Source: Myxococcota bacterium | Lineage (GTDB): Bacteria; Myxococcota; UBA4151 | NCBI GenBank assembly: GCA_028823075.1 | Contig: JAPKCE010000139.1 | Location: forward strand, 1 to 5,850 | Reading direction: 5' to 3' | Length of the DNA: 5,850 nucleotides | Shown here: one piece after another, positions 1-5,490 of the stretch | Layout of the letters: every line of letters begins with the position of its first letter | How positions within the stretch are numbered: position 1 is the first letter of the stretch | Program-made: the position numbers and the translations under genes | The notes under the pieces: model-generated | Databases searched by the model: none | The model's input: only the letters and a program-made list of their open reading frames with translations | Told to the model about the DNA's origin: nothing

Positions 1-761
1 CCGGCGTTCTTGGTGGCACCGTCCATGGCCCTCATGCGCGCGGCATGTTCGCCAGCTTCGGTATCGAGAACCGCTTGATAAAGCGACAAAAACAACTGTT
101 GCCGCAACACGTAATCCAACAAGGATTGCGGGTCTGGCTCGATGATAACTTGCACATCGGAAGGCTCAACACCTTCCGGGAGGTCGGTGGGCAACATGCG
201 CTCCAAGGTCGGCTCTTGAGTGAGCACCGAGACGAAGCGATTGTAGAGAACATAGACATGATCGAGGTCGCCATCGACGAAGCGCTTGGCCAAGTCCTGG
301 GTCAACTCACGCGCCTCAACAATACGATCACCTTCGACAAAGATCTGCGTGCAGTCGGCCCGATGAACGAAGCGTTTGGCGACAAAATCCGAGCCCTTAC
401 GGCCGATGGTCGTCACCAGAACTTCATCGTAATCAGCACCTTCGCCGGCCATAAAGCGGGTAAGCATTTTAAGCAGGTTGCTATTAAAACCGCCGCAAAG
501 CCCGCGACTTGATGTGAGCACCACGACCTCAGCGCGACGAGGTTCCGGGCGCTCGGCGAGCAGTTCGTGATCTGTCGCATCGACCATGGTGCTAAGGCTC
601 TGAACCAGATGCCGGTAGCCGTCCGCATAATGCTGAGCTGCGTCGGCCGCCTCTTGCGCACGACGCAGTTTTGCCGCGGCGACCATTTTCATCGCCTTGG
701 TGATCTTTTGCGTGTTTTTTACCGACTTTATCCGCTTACGGATGTCGCGTAATGACGCCAT
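1..761 (-). CDS. atpG: ATP synthase F1 subunit gamma, partial (C-terminus beyond the window edge)
   Basis: This is the central rotor shaft of F1, which couples proton flow through the membrane ring to conformational change in the alpha/beta hexamer. Translation from the ATG at 759-761 gives 253 complete codons without a stop and then leaves the window. Gamma subunits are usually about 285-295 residues, so roughly 35-40 residues are missing. The N-terminal helix has the family core TQKITKAMKMVAAAKLRRA (residues 17-35). The GLCGGFN motif lies at 87-93, and the C-terminal helix starts with EHAARMRAMDGATKNA (238-253). One oddity is that residues 84-86 read Ser-Ser-Arg where the family normally has Ser/Thr-Asp-Arg before GLCGG. 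The start is fixed by the N-terminal match and by a near-perfect AAGGAGGT five bases upstream. It lies 26 bases after atpA and is surely co-transcribed with it. Identification is firm. Confidence 0.97.
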   Translation of the reverse strand, partial: MASLRDIRKRIKSVKNTQKITKAMKMVAAAKLRRAQEAADAAQHYADGYRHLVQSLSTMVDATDHELLAERPEPRRAEVVVLTSSRGLCGGFNSNLLKMLTRFMAGEGADYDEVLVTTIGRKGSDFVAKRFVHRADCTQIFVEGDRIVEARELTQDLAKRFVDGDLDHVYVLYNRFVSVLTQEPTLERMLPTDLPEGVEPSDVQVIIEPDPQSLLDYVLRQQLFLSLYQAVLDTEAGEHAARMRAMDGATKNA

Positions 762-766
762 GACTC

Positions 767-774
767 ACCTCCTT
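767..774 (-). promoter_or_regulatory. Strong ribosome binding site of atpG
   Basis: The minus strand reads AAGGAGGT, complementary to most of the 16S rRNA 3' tail, five bases before the atpG ATG. It is the strongest Shine-Dalgarno match in the window and supports the start at 761. Confidence 0.85.
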
Positions 775-787
775 GAAACGAGTTCGC

Positions 788-2317
788 TTAGGACCAGTTA
801 GACTTGAAATTACGCAGCGTTTTTTCCATTTTACTGCGAATATCGACCGTCAACTCACCCACCTCTTCGATCTCTTCGAGAAGCGATAAGTTGTTCTCTT
901 CGAGCGAGGCTTCGAGTGCTTCCATGAAAGAAACGATGTTCTTCGTCTCGACCGAGCGGACAAAGCTATCGGGCGAATCTGCAGTTTCGCGACTGGTCGC
1001 TGCAAAGATGCAGACAACTTGAATGCCCACGCGCTGAGGCTTGTACTGGCCCTGCTTGAGCGTCTCGACCAAGCGCTCACCACGAGCCAGTTGATCCTGA
1101 GTCGCCTTGTCCAAATCCGAACCGAACTGCGCAAAGGCCGCGAGTTCGCGGAACTGAGCAAGCTCAAGCCGTAAGGTACCCGAGATCTTCTTCATGATCT
1201 TCTTCTGCGCAGCGCCACCCACACGAGACACCGAAATACCGGGGTTAATCGCCGGGCGAACACCTGAGTTAAAGAGGTCAGCTTCGAGGAAGATCTGACC
1301 GTCGGTGATGGAAATCACGTTGGTCGGAATGTAGGCAGAGACATCGCCAGCCTGCGTCTCGATAATCGGCAAAGCCGTTAGCGAGCCTCCACCGAGATCA
1401 TCGCTGAGTTTAGCGGCACGCTCGAGCAAGCGGCTATGCAGATAAAACACATCGCCAGGATAAGCTTCGCGACCCGGAGGGCGACGCAGCAGCAGCGAAA
1501 TTTGGCGATAGGCTACCGCTTGCTTGCTGAGATCATCGTAGACGATCAGCGCATGCTCACCGTTGTCGCGGTAATATTCACCCATGGCGCAGCCGGTGTA
1601 GGCCGACAGGAACTGCATGGGTGCAGGGTCCGAAGCACAAGCAGCGACCACAGTGGTGTAATCGAGAGCGCCGTTAAGGCGTAGCTTTTCGACAACCTGG
1701 GCCACCGTCGAACGCTTTTGGCCGATGGCGACGTAGATGCATTTCACGCCGGTATGCTTTTGGTTGATGATGGCGTCGATGGCCACTGCCGTCTTGCCGG
1801 TCTGACGATCGCCGATGATCAATTCGCGTTGTCCACGGCCGATCGGCACCAAAGCGTCAATCACCTTGAGGCCGGTCTGCATCGGCTCATGAACGGGCTT
1901 ACGAGCAATAATACCCGGAGCCTTAATCTCGATCTGACTGCGCTTCTTTTCACCGATTGGGCCTTTGCCGTCGATGACGTTGCCAAGCCCGTCGACGACG
2001 CGACCGAGCAGTTCGGGACCAACGGGCACATCGGCGATCGTGCCGGTGCGCTTAACGATGTCACCCTCGCGGATGTTGAAATCGGAGCCCATAATGACGA
2101 TGCCGACGTTATCCTCTTCGAGGTTAAGGGCGAGGCCCATGACACCGTTGGCGAATTCGACCAACTCGCCGGCCATCACCTTGTCCAGGCCGTACACGCG
2201 AGCCACACCGTCACCGACGCTGAGCACACTTCCGGTCTCGGAAACCTCAACCGTCTGGTCGAAGTCTGCGATCTGATCTCTGAGGATTCGGCTGATCTCT
2301 TCTGCGCGAAGTTCCAT
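788..2317 (-). CDS. atpA: ATP synthase F1 subunit alpha
   Basis: This is the regulatory, nucleotide-binding but non-catalytic subunit of the F1 alpha3beta3 hexamer, on the cytoplasmic side of the membrane. The protein has 509 residues, the normal family length. In order it shows an N-terminal beta-barrel starting MELRAEEISRIL, the Walker A P-loop GDRQTGKT at residues 169-176 (the same position as in E. coli), the Walker B region ALIVYDDLSKQA (256-267), the conserved segment RRPPGREAYPGD (278-289), the family signature PAINPGISVS (355-364) and the arginine finger in SRVGGAAQ. All key residues are present and nothing looks degenerate. The ATG at 2317 is preferred over an in-frame GTG two codons upstream because GGGAG lies nine bases before the ATG but only three before the GTG. 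It follows atpH by 28 bases and precedes atpG by 26. Confidence 0.99.
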   Translation of the reverse strand: MELRAEEISRILRDQIADFDQTVEVSETGSVLSVGDGVARVYGLDKVMAGELVEFANGVMGLALNLEEDNVGIVIMGSDFNIREGDIVKRTGTIADVPVGPELLGRVVDGLGNVIDGKGPIGEKKRSQIEIKAPGIIARKPVHEPMQTGLKVIDALVPIGRGQRELIIGDRQTGKTAVAIDAIINQKHTGVKCIYVAIGQKRSTVAQVVEKLRLNGALDYTTVVAACASDPAPMQFLSAYTGCAMGEYYRDNGEHALIVYDDLSKQAVAYRQISLLLRRPPGREAYPGDVFYLHSRLLERAAKLSDDLGGGSLTALPIIETQAGDVSAYIPTNVISITDGQIFLEADLFNSGVRPAINPGISVSRVGGAAQKKIMKKISGTLRLELAQFRELAAFAQFGSDLDKATQDQLARGERLVETLKQGQYKPQRVGIQVVCIFAATSRETADSPDSFVRSVETKNIVSFMEALEASLEENNLSLLEEIEEVGELTVDIRSKMEKTLRNFKSNWS

Positions 2318-2326
2318 GGTCACTAT

Positions 2327-2331
2327 CTCCC
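2327..2331 (-). promoter_or_regulatory. Ribosome binding site deciding the atpA start
   Basis: The minus strand reads GGGAG, nine bases before ATG 2317 and only three before the alternative GTG at 2323, so the ATG is favoured. The first G of this site is also the first base of the inverted repeat at 2331-2345. Confidence 0.6.
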
Positions 2332-2345
2332 GGGTCGAGGACCCG
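2331..2345 (-). promoter_or_regulatory. Intercistronic hairpin between atpH and atpA
   Basis: A perfect inverted repeat, CGGGTC - CTC - GACCCG on the minus strand, starts directly after the atpH stop codon (2346-2348). It ends at the first base of the atpA Shine-Dalgarno sequence. The stem is six base pairs, five of them G-C, with a three-base loop. It is not followed by a T-run, so it is not an intrinsic terminator. A role in mRNA stability or in tuning atpA translation is possible but is inference. Confidence 0.5.
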
Positions 2346-2888
2346 TCACTTTGCTAAAAGTTGTTGCCCAAGACGATCGAGTCGCCCTTTTACTGTACCG
2401 TCCAAAAGCTCGTGACCGAGCTGCACCTGCAAACCTGCAATCAGGCTTGCATCAACGCTTGTCTCGAGCAGAACCCGACACCCAGCGCGTTTCTCGAGCG
2501 CCGCTGTAACCGAGGCCAATTGCGCAGCGGTCATAACCACAGCGCTAACCGCTTGAGCGCGCATGCGCCCGAGCTTCTCATCGGTGAGGTTTTGCACCGA
2601 TTCCGAGATCGCCGAGAGCGCCAACAAGCGACCCTTTTCGACGACCAGGCCGACGAAGGGGCGAAGCAGATGATCAAGGTCCAAACGGCTAATCAAATCG
2701 TTAAAAATGGCGCTGCGCTGAGCGATTGAAAAGCTCGGATGACGAATCAACAAACGCAGGTCGTGATGCTGCTCGCAAAGAGCACTCAACTGCGACAGTC
2801 CGTCGGCGACCGCTTCGAGACGGCCGCCCTCGTCGGCAAGCCCAACCAGGGCGCGAGCGTAACGTAAGGAGATGGCTGCGGGAATCAT
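2346..2888 (-). CDS. atpH: ATP synthase F1 subunit delta
   Basis: This 180-residue protein is the delta (OSCP-type) subunit, which sits on top of the alpha/beta hexamer and clamps it to the peripheral stalk. The length is typical. The N-terminal helical domain begins with SLRYARAL (7-14) and includes RHPSF (49-53). VVEKGRLLAL (82-91) is the conserved mid-protein helix. The C-terminal domain has the family pattern SVDASLIAGLQVQLG (144-158) followed by DGTVKGRLDRL (163-173). The start codon overlaps the atpF stop in an ATGA arrangement (4 bases), with GGAGG seven bases upstream inside atpF, which indicates translational coupling. The assignment is clear from motifs and from its place between b and alpha. 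Confidence 0.97.
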   Translation of the reverse strand: MIPAAISLRYARALVGLADEGGRLEAVADGLSQLSALCEQHHDLRLLIRHPSFSIAQRSAIFNDLISRLDLDHLLRPFVGLVVEKGRLLALSAISESVQNLTDEKLGRMRAQAVSAVVMTAAQLASVTAALEKRAGCRVLLETSVDASLIAGLQVQLGHELLDGTVKGRLDRLGQQLLAK

Positions 2889-3460
2889 GCCTCGCCCTCC
2901 ATATTGACGACGAACTCATCGCTGAGCCTCACCTGGTCGCTGCTGTCGACAAGCTGCGCTACGCGCTGACCCGCAGCAGCGATCGCCAAACGGGCGGCGT
3001 CTGCTGTCAACTGCGTTTCCGCAGCAGCGCGCTGACGCTCGAGAGCGATCTCGGCGTTCTTTTGCATGCGCTTAATCTCAAGCTCCGCCGAGGCGATAAT
3101 CAGTTCTTTTTCATGGCTCAGTTTGGCCAGCGAATTATTGCGAAGATCGTCGATCTCGAGCGACAAGCCGTCGAGTTTTGCCTGCAGTTCGGCTTGGCGA
3201 CTTTCAGCCGCCTCACGAGCGCGTTCGCTGGCGTTGAGCAGATCCTCGAAACGATCAGCGCGAGCACGCACCTTTTGTAAAATAGGACCCTTGATGACAA
3301 ACGCTAGGCCAGCGACAAAAATCACGAAGTTGAGAATGAACCAACCCATGGCCAATTTGTGAGGATCACCGATTGTGAACCAGTTAATGCCGCTTGACGG
3401 CGCAGAAGAGGCGAGCGCGGTAGCGGGCAGAAACACGATCAGAGCGAGGATCTTACGCAT
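2885..3460 (-). CDS. atpF: ATP synthase F0 subunit b
   Basis: This 191-residue peripheral stalk subunit anchors the F1 head to the membrane as a partner of b'. Residues 1-19 look like a signal peptide: RK at 2-3, a hydrophobic stretch at 4-17 and a possible cleavage site after Ala-Leu-Ala (15-17). A short linker, SGINWFTIGDPHK (23-35), leads to the transmembrane segment at about 37-56. From about residue 60 to 165 the chain is charged and Ala/Glu/Arg/Lys-rich, as expected of the right-handed coiled coil. N-terminal extensions of this kind are found on b subunits of several deltaproteobacterial lineages. The start ATG shares one base with the atpX stop (TGATG), and GGAG lies six bases upstream. 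It overlaps atpH by four bases at its end. The family assignment rests on topology and context more than on strict motifs. Confidence 0.94.
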   Translation of the reverse strand: MRKILALIVFLPATALASSAPSSGINWFTIGDPHKLAMGWFILNFVIFVAGLAFVIKGPILQKVRARADRFEDLLNASERAREAAESRQAELQAKLDGLSLEIDDLRNNSLAKLSHEKELIIASAELEIKRMQKNAEIALERQRAAAETQLTADAARLAIAAAGQRVAQLVDSSDQVRLSDEFVVNMEGEA

Positions 3461-3879
3461 CAGACGCTCCGTCCCAAAGCCTTGGTCACCAATTCACCGG
3501 CGAGGCTGTCGACATCAGCGGAAAGCGCTGCGCTCGCAGCGTCGACGGTAGCTTGCAGTTGTGCTTCTTCGGTAACGGCACCAGCAGCCAGAGCCGACTT
3601 CGCGTCGTCGATAGCAAGCTGGGCTGCTGCCCTGGTCTCGAGACGCTGCTTTGAAGCCTCGTTGAGCACTTCAGCTCGAGCCTCGCTCCACTGCGACGAA
3701 AGACGCTGTGACAAACGGTCAACCGCTTCCGAGCCAGCAGCGCTTGCGCTTGGGTCTTCGAGGGCTTCACGCGCCTCGAGAAGGTCCAAATAAGGGCGAT
3801 AAAGCCAAGGCGTAAGCAGAAACAGTAACCCAAAAAAGATTACAGCAATTACGAGAATACCAACGGTCGACAAGTACAT
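3460..3879 (-). CDS. atpX: ATP synthase F0 subunit b' (second peripheral stalk subunit)
   Basis: This is the first gene of the ATP synthase operon. Its 139-residue product has a single N-terminal transmembrane helix (about residues 3-23) and then WLYRPYLDLLEAREALE (25-41), the usual b-type junction of membrane helix and stalk. The rest is Ala/Glu/Ser/Arg-rich and predicted helical, suited to pair with the b subunit. A GTG fourteen codons upstream (3921) is in frame but would add a polar, Arg-rich leader and would lie inside the candidate promoter, so ATG 3877-3879 is chosen. The ribosome binding site is not ideal: GGGGAGAGG at 3891-3899 ends eleven bases before the ATG. b' is also called AtpF' or AtpG in other naming schemes. 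Recognition depends on topology and on the position directly before atpF. Confidence 0.92.
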   Translation of the reverse strand: MYLSTVGILVIAVIFFGLLFLLTPWLYRPYLDLLEAREALEDPSASAAGSEAVDRLSQRLSSQWSEARAEVLNEASKQRLETRAAAQLAIDDAKSALAAGAVTEEAQLQATVDAASAALSADVDSLAGELVTKALGRSV

Positions 3880-3911
3880 AGGTCGGTCGTCCTCTCCCCT
3901 TAGGCGCCGGC

Positions 3912-3940
3912 CAGCTAGCACCCACTTCTGGGAGCGTCAA
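3912..3940 (-). promoter_or_regulatory. Candidate sigma-70-type promoter for the atpX-F-H-A-G operon
   Basis: The minus strand has TTGACG (3935-3940) as a good -35 match, a 17-base spacer, and TAGCTG (3912-3917) as a weak -10. Transcription would begin near 3905, leaving a 5' leader of about 25 bases that holds the atpX ribosome binding site. It lies between the rplI terminator and atpX, where a promoter is needed. The poor -10 box keeps confidence low. Confidence 0.35.
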
Positions 3941-3971
3941 CGGCCTGTTTTCAACCTTTAATCTCGATGTT

Positions 3972-3987
3972 TTAACAGGGGTTAACA
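3972..3987 (-). repeat. Tandem TGTTAA hexamers, one helical turn apart
   Basis: TGTTAA occurs on the minus strand at 3982-3987 and again at 3972-3977, exactly ten bases apart. The pair lies about 30 bases upstream of the candidate atp -35 box. Direct repeats with ten-base spacing are typical of sites for dimeric activators that bind in tandem. No particular regulator can be named, and an AT-rich coincidence is possible. Confidence 0.3.
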
Positions 3988-3999
3988 CCGAAAAACTTA

Positions 4000-4046
4000 C
4001 GAAAAACCCAAAACGACGAACGGACGCCACAAGGACGTCCGTTCGT
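4000..4046 (-). terminator. Intrinsic terminator of the rpsF-rpsR-rplI operon
   Basis: A perfect 11-base-pair inverted repeat, ACGAACGGACG (4016-4026) with CGTCCGTTCGT (4036-4046), can extend inward by two C-G pairs past one bulged base. On the minus strand the stem is followed by CGTTTTGGGTTTTTCG, two T-runs split by GGG. It starts 21 bases after the rplI stop codon, which is the usual placement. The T-tract is interrupted, so some read-through into the atp genes is possible. Confidence 0.85.
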
Positions 4047-4067
4047 TCGGATCACAGCGACCAAAGC

Positions 4068-4622
4068 CTAGGCTTCGACGCTTTCCTCGGAATATTCTTC
4101 GCTGATCTCTTCGTCGGATTCGGCGGCTGCTTCGACCACCTCTTCAACGGGAGCTTCAACAATTTCGGGCTCGAGTGTGCGGTCGGCGACGACCCATACT
4201 TTGACCTCGGCGACGACGCCGGCGGTGAGCCTGATCGGCACCTGGAACACGCCCAAGGCCTTGATGGGCTCGTCCATTACGATACGCCGCGAGTCGATGG
4301 GATGCCCGAGCGCAACCAAAGCGCGAGCGATGTCGCGATTGGTGATGGACCCAAACAACTTGTCCTGGGCGCCTACGCGCACTGGGAACGTCAAATCGAC
4401 ACCGTTAAGCGACGTTGCTTGGCCTTGAGCTTCGCTGGCAGCCTTGCGCTTGGCATGCTCGGTGAGCTGCTGAGCATGCTCCCAATGACGCACGGCCTTC
4501 GGGTTAGCGACTAAGGCTAAGCCCTGCGGGACCAAGAAATTGCGAGCATAGCCCGACTTGACGGTGACGACTTCGCCGACGAGTCCGAGATTCGGCACGT
4601 CACGTTGAAGAATGATTTGCAT
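4068..4622 (-). CDS. rplI: 50S ribosomal protein L9 with acidic C-terminal tail
   Basis: L9 is a two-domain 50S protein that binds 23S rRNA at the base of the L1 stalk. Residues 1-40 carry the full family signature, from GLVGEVVTVKSGYARNFL (13-30) through the PQGLA segment to Asn40. The connecting helix spans about 41-75, and the C-terminal domain contains KLFGSIT (88-94) and ends near residue 149. The protein is 184 residues, whereas L9 is usually about 148-150. The excess, from about residue 151, is a Glu-rich, Lys-free tail with at least thirteen Glu residues. The start is set by AGGAGG five bases upstream, whose first bases belong to the rpsR stop codon. It is the last gene of the S6-S18-L9 operon and is followed by an intrinsic terminator. 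Confidence 0.98.
   Translation of the reverse strand: MQIILQRDVPNLGLVGEVVTVKSGYARNFLVPQGLALVANPKAVRHWEHAQQLTEHAKRKAASEAQGQATSLNGVDLTFPVRVGAQDKLFGSITNRDIARALVALGHPIDSRRIVMDEPIKALGVFQVPIRLTAGVVAEVKVWVVADRTLEPEIVEAPVEEVVEAAAESDEEISEEYSEESVEA
4071..4172 (-). other. Acidic low-complexity tail of L9
   Basis: This codes for L9 residues 151-184, beyond the conserved C-terminal domain. The composition is Glu, Ala, Val and Ser, starting EPEIVEAPVEEVVEA and ending in SEE and SVEA motifs. It has no basic residues, so it is unlikely to bind RNA directly. Its function is unknown. Confidence 0.75.
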
Positions 4623-4627
4623 GACAG

Positions 4628-4633
4628 CCTCCT
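4628..4633 (-). promoter_or_regulatory. Ribosome binding site of rplI, overlapping the rpsR stop
   Basis: AGGAGG on the minus strand shares its first two bases with the TAG stop of rpsR (4632-4634) and sits five bases before the rplI ATG. Ribosomes finishing rpsR would cover this site, suggesting coupled translation. Confidence 0.8.
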
Positions 4634-4874
4634 AGTTCTGCTGACCCGCGTAGGGCAGAAGAGCGAGCTGACGAGCCCGCTTAATTGCCGTCGCGAGCTT
4701 GCGCTGAGCCTTGACGCTGACACCAGAGACGCGCGCCGGCATGATCTTGCCGAGCTCGGTGATGTAGCGACGAAGGAGGTTAACATCCTTGTAGCTGATG
4801 ATCAGACTGGGATCGCTCTCAAAGGGACATTTCTTGGAGCGGTTACGCGGCCCCCCGCGACGTTCCTTAGCCAT
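4632..4874 (-). CDS. rpsR: 30S ribosomal protein S18
   Basis: S18 binds 16S rRNA in the 30S platform as a heterodimer with S6. The product is 80 residues, the normal length, and ends in the strongly conserved IKRARQLALLPYAG block, preceded by SYKDVNLLRRYITELGKI. Where many S18 proteins read PRRITG, this one has PARVSG, a modest variation. It has a single Cys near the N-terminus (CPF), so it is not a four-cysteine zinc-binding form. An ATG five codons upstream (4887-4889) is in frame but overlaps the ribosome binding site AGGAG, so the ATG at 4872-4874 (MAKERRGG) is preferred. It overlaps the end of rpsF by eight bases, which ties production of the two binding partners together. Confidence 0.97.
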   Translation of the reverse strand: MAKERRGGPRNRSKKCPFESDPSLIISYKDVNLLRRYITELGKIMPARVSGVSVKAQRKLATAIKRARQLALLPYAGQQN

Positions 4875-5472
4875 CGGTTTTCTCCTCATCGGCAGCGGCT
4901 GTAACAGCCTCTTCTGCTTCGGGTTCGGGTTCGGTCACAACCGCTTCTTCGGCGGCTTCTTCTTGGGCAGCTTCAACCGGAGCAGCTTCTTCAGCAGCTT
5001 CAACCGGAGCAGCAGCAGCCTTAGCAGCGGCCTTAACAGCAGCTTCAGCCTTGGCAGCGGCATCGGCCTTGGCAGCAGCTTCAGCCTTGGCCTCGGCTTC
5101 AGCCTTGGCGGCAACTGCGGCAGCTTCGGCCGTCTCGGCAGCGAGCTTGGCTTCAGCGATGCGCGCTTCTGGGTCTTCGATATCGCCGATCTGAATGGTC
5201 AGAAAGCGCCAGACGCCGTCCATGATGCGCAGCCCCTTTTCAAGGGTCACCACCGTGGATTTATCGCCCAGGAAGTTTTCGATCACGTAGTAACCGCGAT
5301 TGTTTTTGTTGATTTCATAGGCCAGCTTGCGCTTGCCCCAGTGGTCGGCGCTCAGCAGAGTGCCACCAGCCTTCGAGATTCCGCTTTCAATGCGCTCGAG
5401 CAGAGGTTGCAGGTTGCCTGCCTCTTCCAACTCGGGGTCAAGAATGCAGACCGTTTCGTATTCCCGGATCAT
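4867..5472 (-). CDS. rpsF: 30S ribosomal protein S6 with long Ala/Lys/Glu-rich C-terminal extension
   Basis: S6 is a small-subunit protein that binds 16S rRNA together with S18. Residues 1-96 form the complete S6 domain: REYETVCILDPE at the first strand, WGKRKLAYEI (45-54), GYYVIENF (60-67) and WRFLTIQIG (88-96). Typical S6 is about 95-140 residues, and this product is 201. The extra hundred residues have two parts. Positions 102-154 are Ala-rich with regularly spaced Lys and Glu/Asp, likely one long helix. Positions 155-201 are strongly acidic with Pro and almost no Lys. The start has AGGAG seven bases upstream and matches the family N-terminus. It heads the S6-S18-L9 operon, and an RNA hairpin resembling the S6:S18 binding motif lies 18 bases upstream. 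Confidence 0.98.
   Translation of the reverse strand: MIREYETVCILDPELEEAGNLQPLLERIESGISKAGGTLLSADHWGKRKLAYEINKNNRGYYVIENFLGDKSTVVTLEKGLRIMDGVWRFLTIQIGDIEDPEARIAEAKLAAETAEAAAVAAKAEAEAKAEAAAKADAAAKAEAAVKAAAKAAAAPVEAAEEAAPVEAAQEEAAEEAVVTEPEPEAEEAVTAAADEEKTDG
4882..4886 (-). promoter_or_regulatory. Ribosome binding site deciding the rpsR start
   Basis: AGGAG lies within the last rpsF codons, seven bases before the ATG at 4874. The alternative upstream ATG at 4889 immediately abuts this sequence and has no clear site of its own. Confidence 0.75.
4957..5010 (-). repeat. 27-bp tandem repeat in the S6 acidic tail
   Basis: Two 27-base units encode APVEAAEEA and APVEAAQEE (S6 residues 155-172). A 19-base stretch is identical at 4968-4986 and 4995-5013, exactly 27 bases apart. 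The period is a multiple of three, so gain or loss of units would keep the frame. Confidence 0.75.
5020..5109 (-). repeat. Degenerate 18-bp repeat encoding Ala-Lys-Ala-Glu/Asp hexads in S6
   Basis: S6 residues 122-151 repeat the hexad A-K-A-(E/D)-A-x, with Lys at 123, 129, 135, 141 and 147, exactly six residues apart; the last unit lacks the acidic residue. Lys and Glu/Asp spaced along an Ala background favour a single stable alpha helix. At DNA level the units share GCCAAGGC-type cores but have diverged at other positions. Confidence 0.7.
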
Positions 5473-5490
5473 TTAAGATCTCCTCCCGGA

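Noticed and set aside
45..512. 155-codon open frame on the plus strand
   Set aside because: It lies wholly antisense to atpG, whose translation is unmistakably a gamma subunit over the same bases.
1718..2509. 263-codon open frame on the plus strand
   Set aside because: It is antisense to atpA and the end of atpH, both of which are certain. Its translation is Asp/His/Val-rich without domain patterns and it has no ribosome binding site. It is a by-product of codon bias.
3880..3921. Longer atpX starting at GTG 3921
   Set aside because: It would add fourteen polar, Arg-rich residues before the membrane helix, has no upstream ribosome binding site and would start within the candidate promoter.
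4016..4046. CRISPR-like or mobile-element terminal repeat reading of the strong inverted repeat
   Set aside because: It is a single hairpin followed by T-runs just after rplI, fully explained as an intrinsic terminator. There are no spacers, no transposase and no target-site duplication.
4875..4889. Longer rpsR starting at ATG 4889
   Set aside because: The extra codons consist of the ribosome binding site used by the ATG at 4874, and S18 proteins normally start near the Arg/Lys-rich MAKERRGG-type segment.
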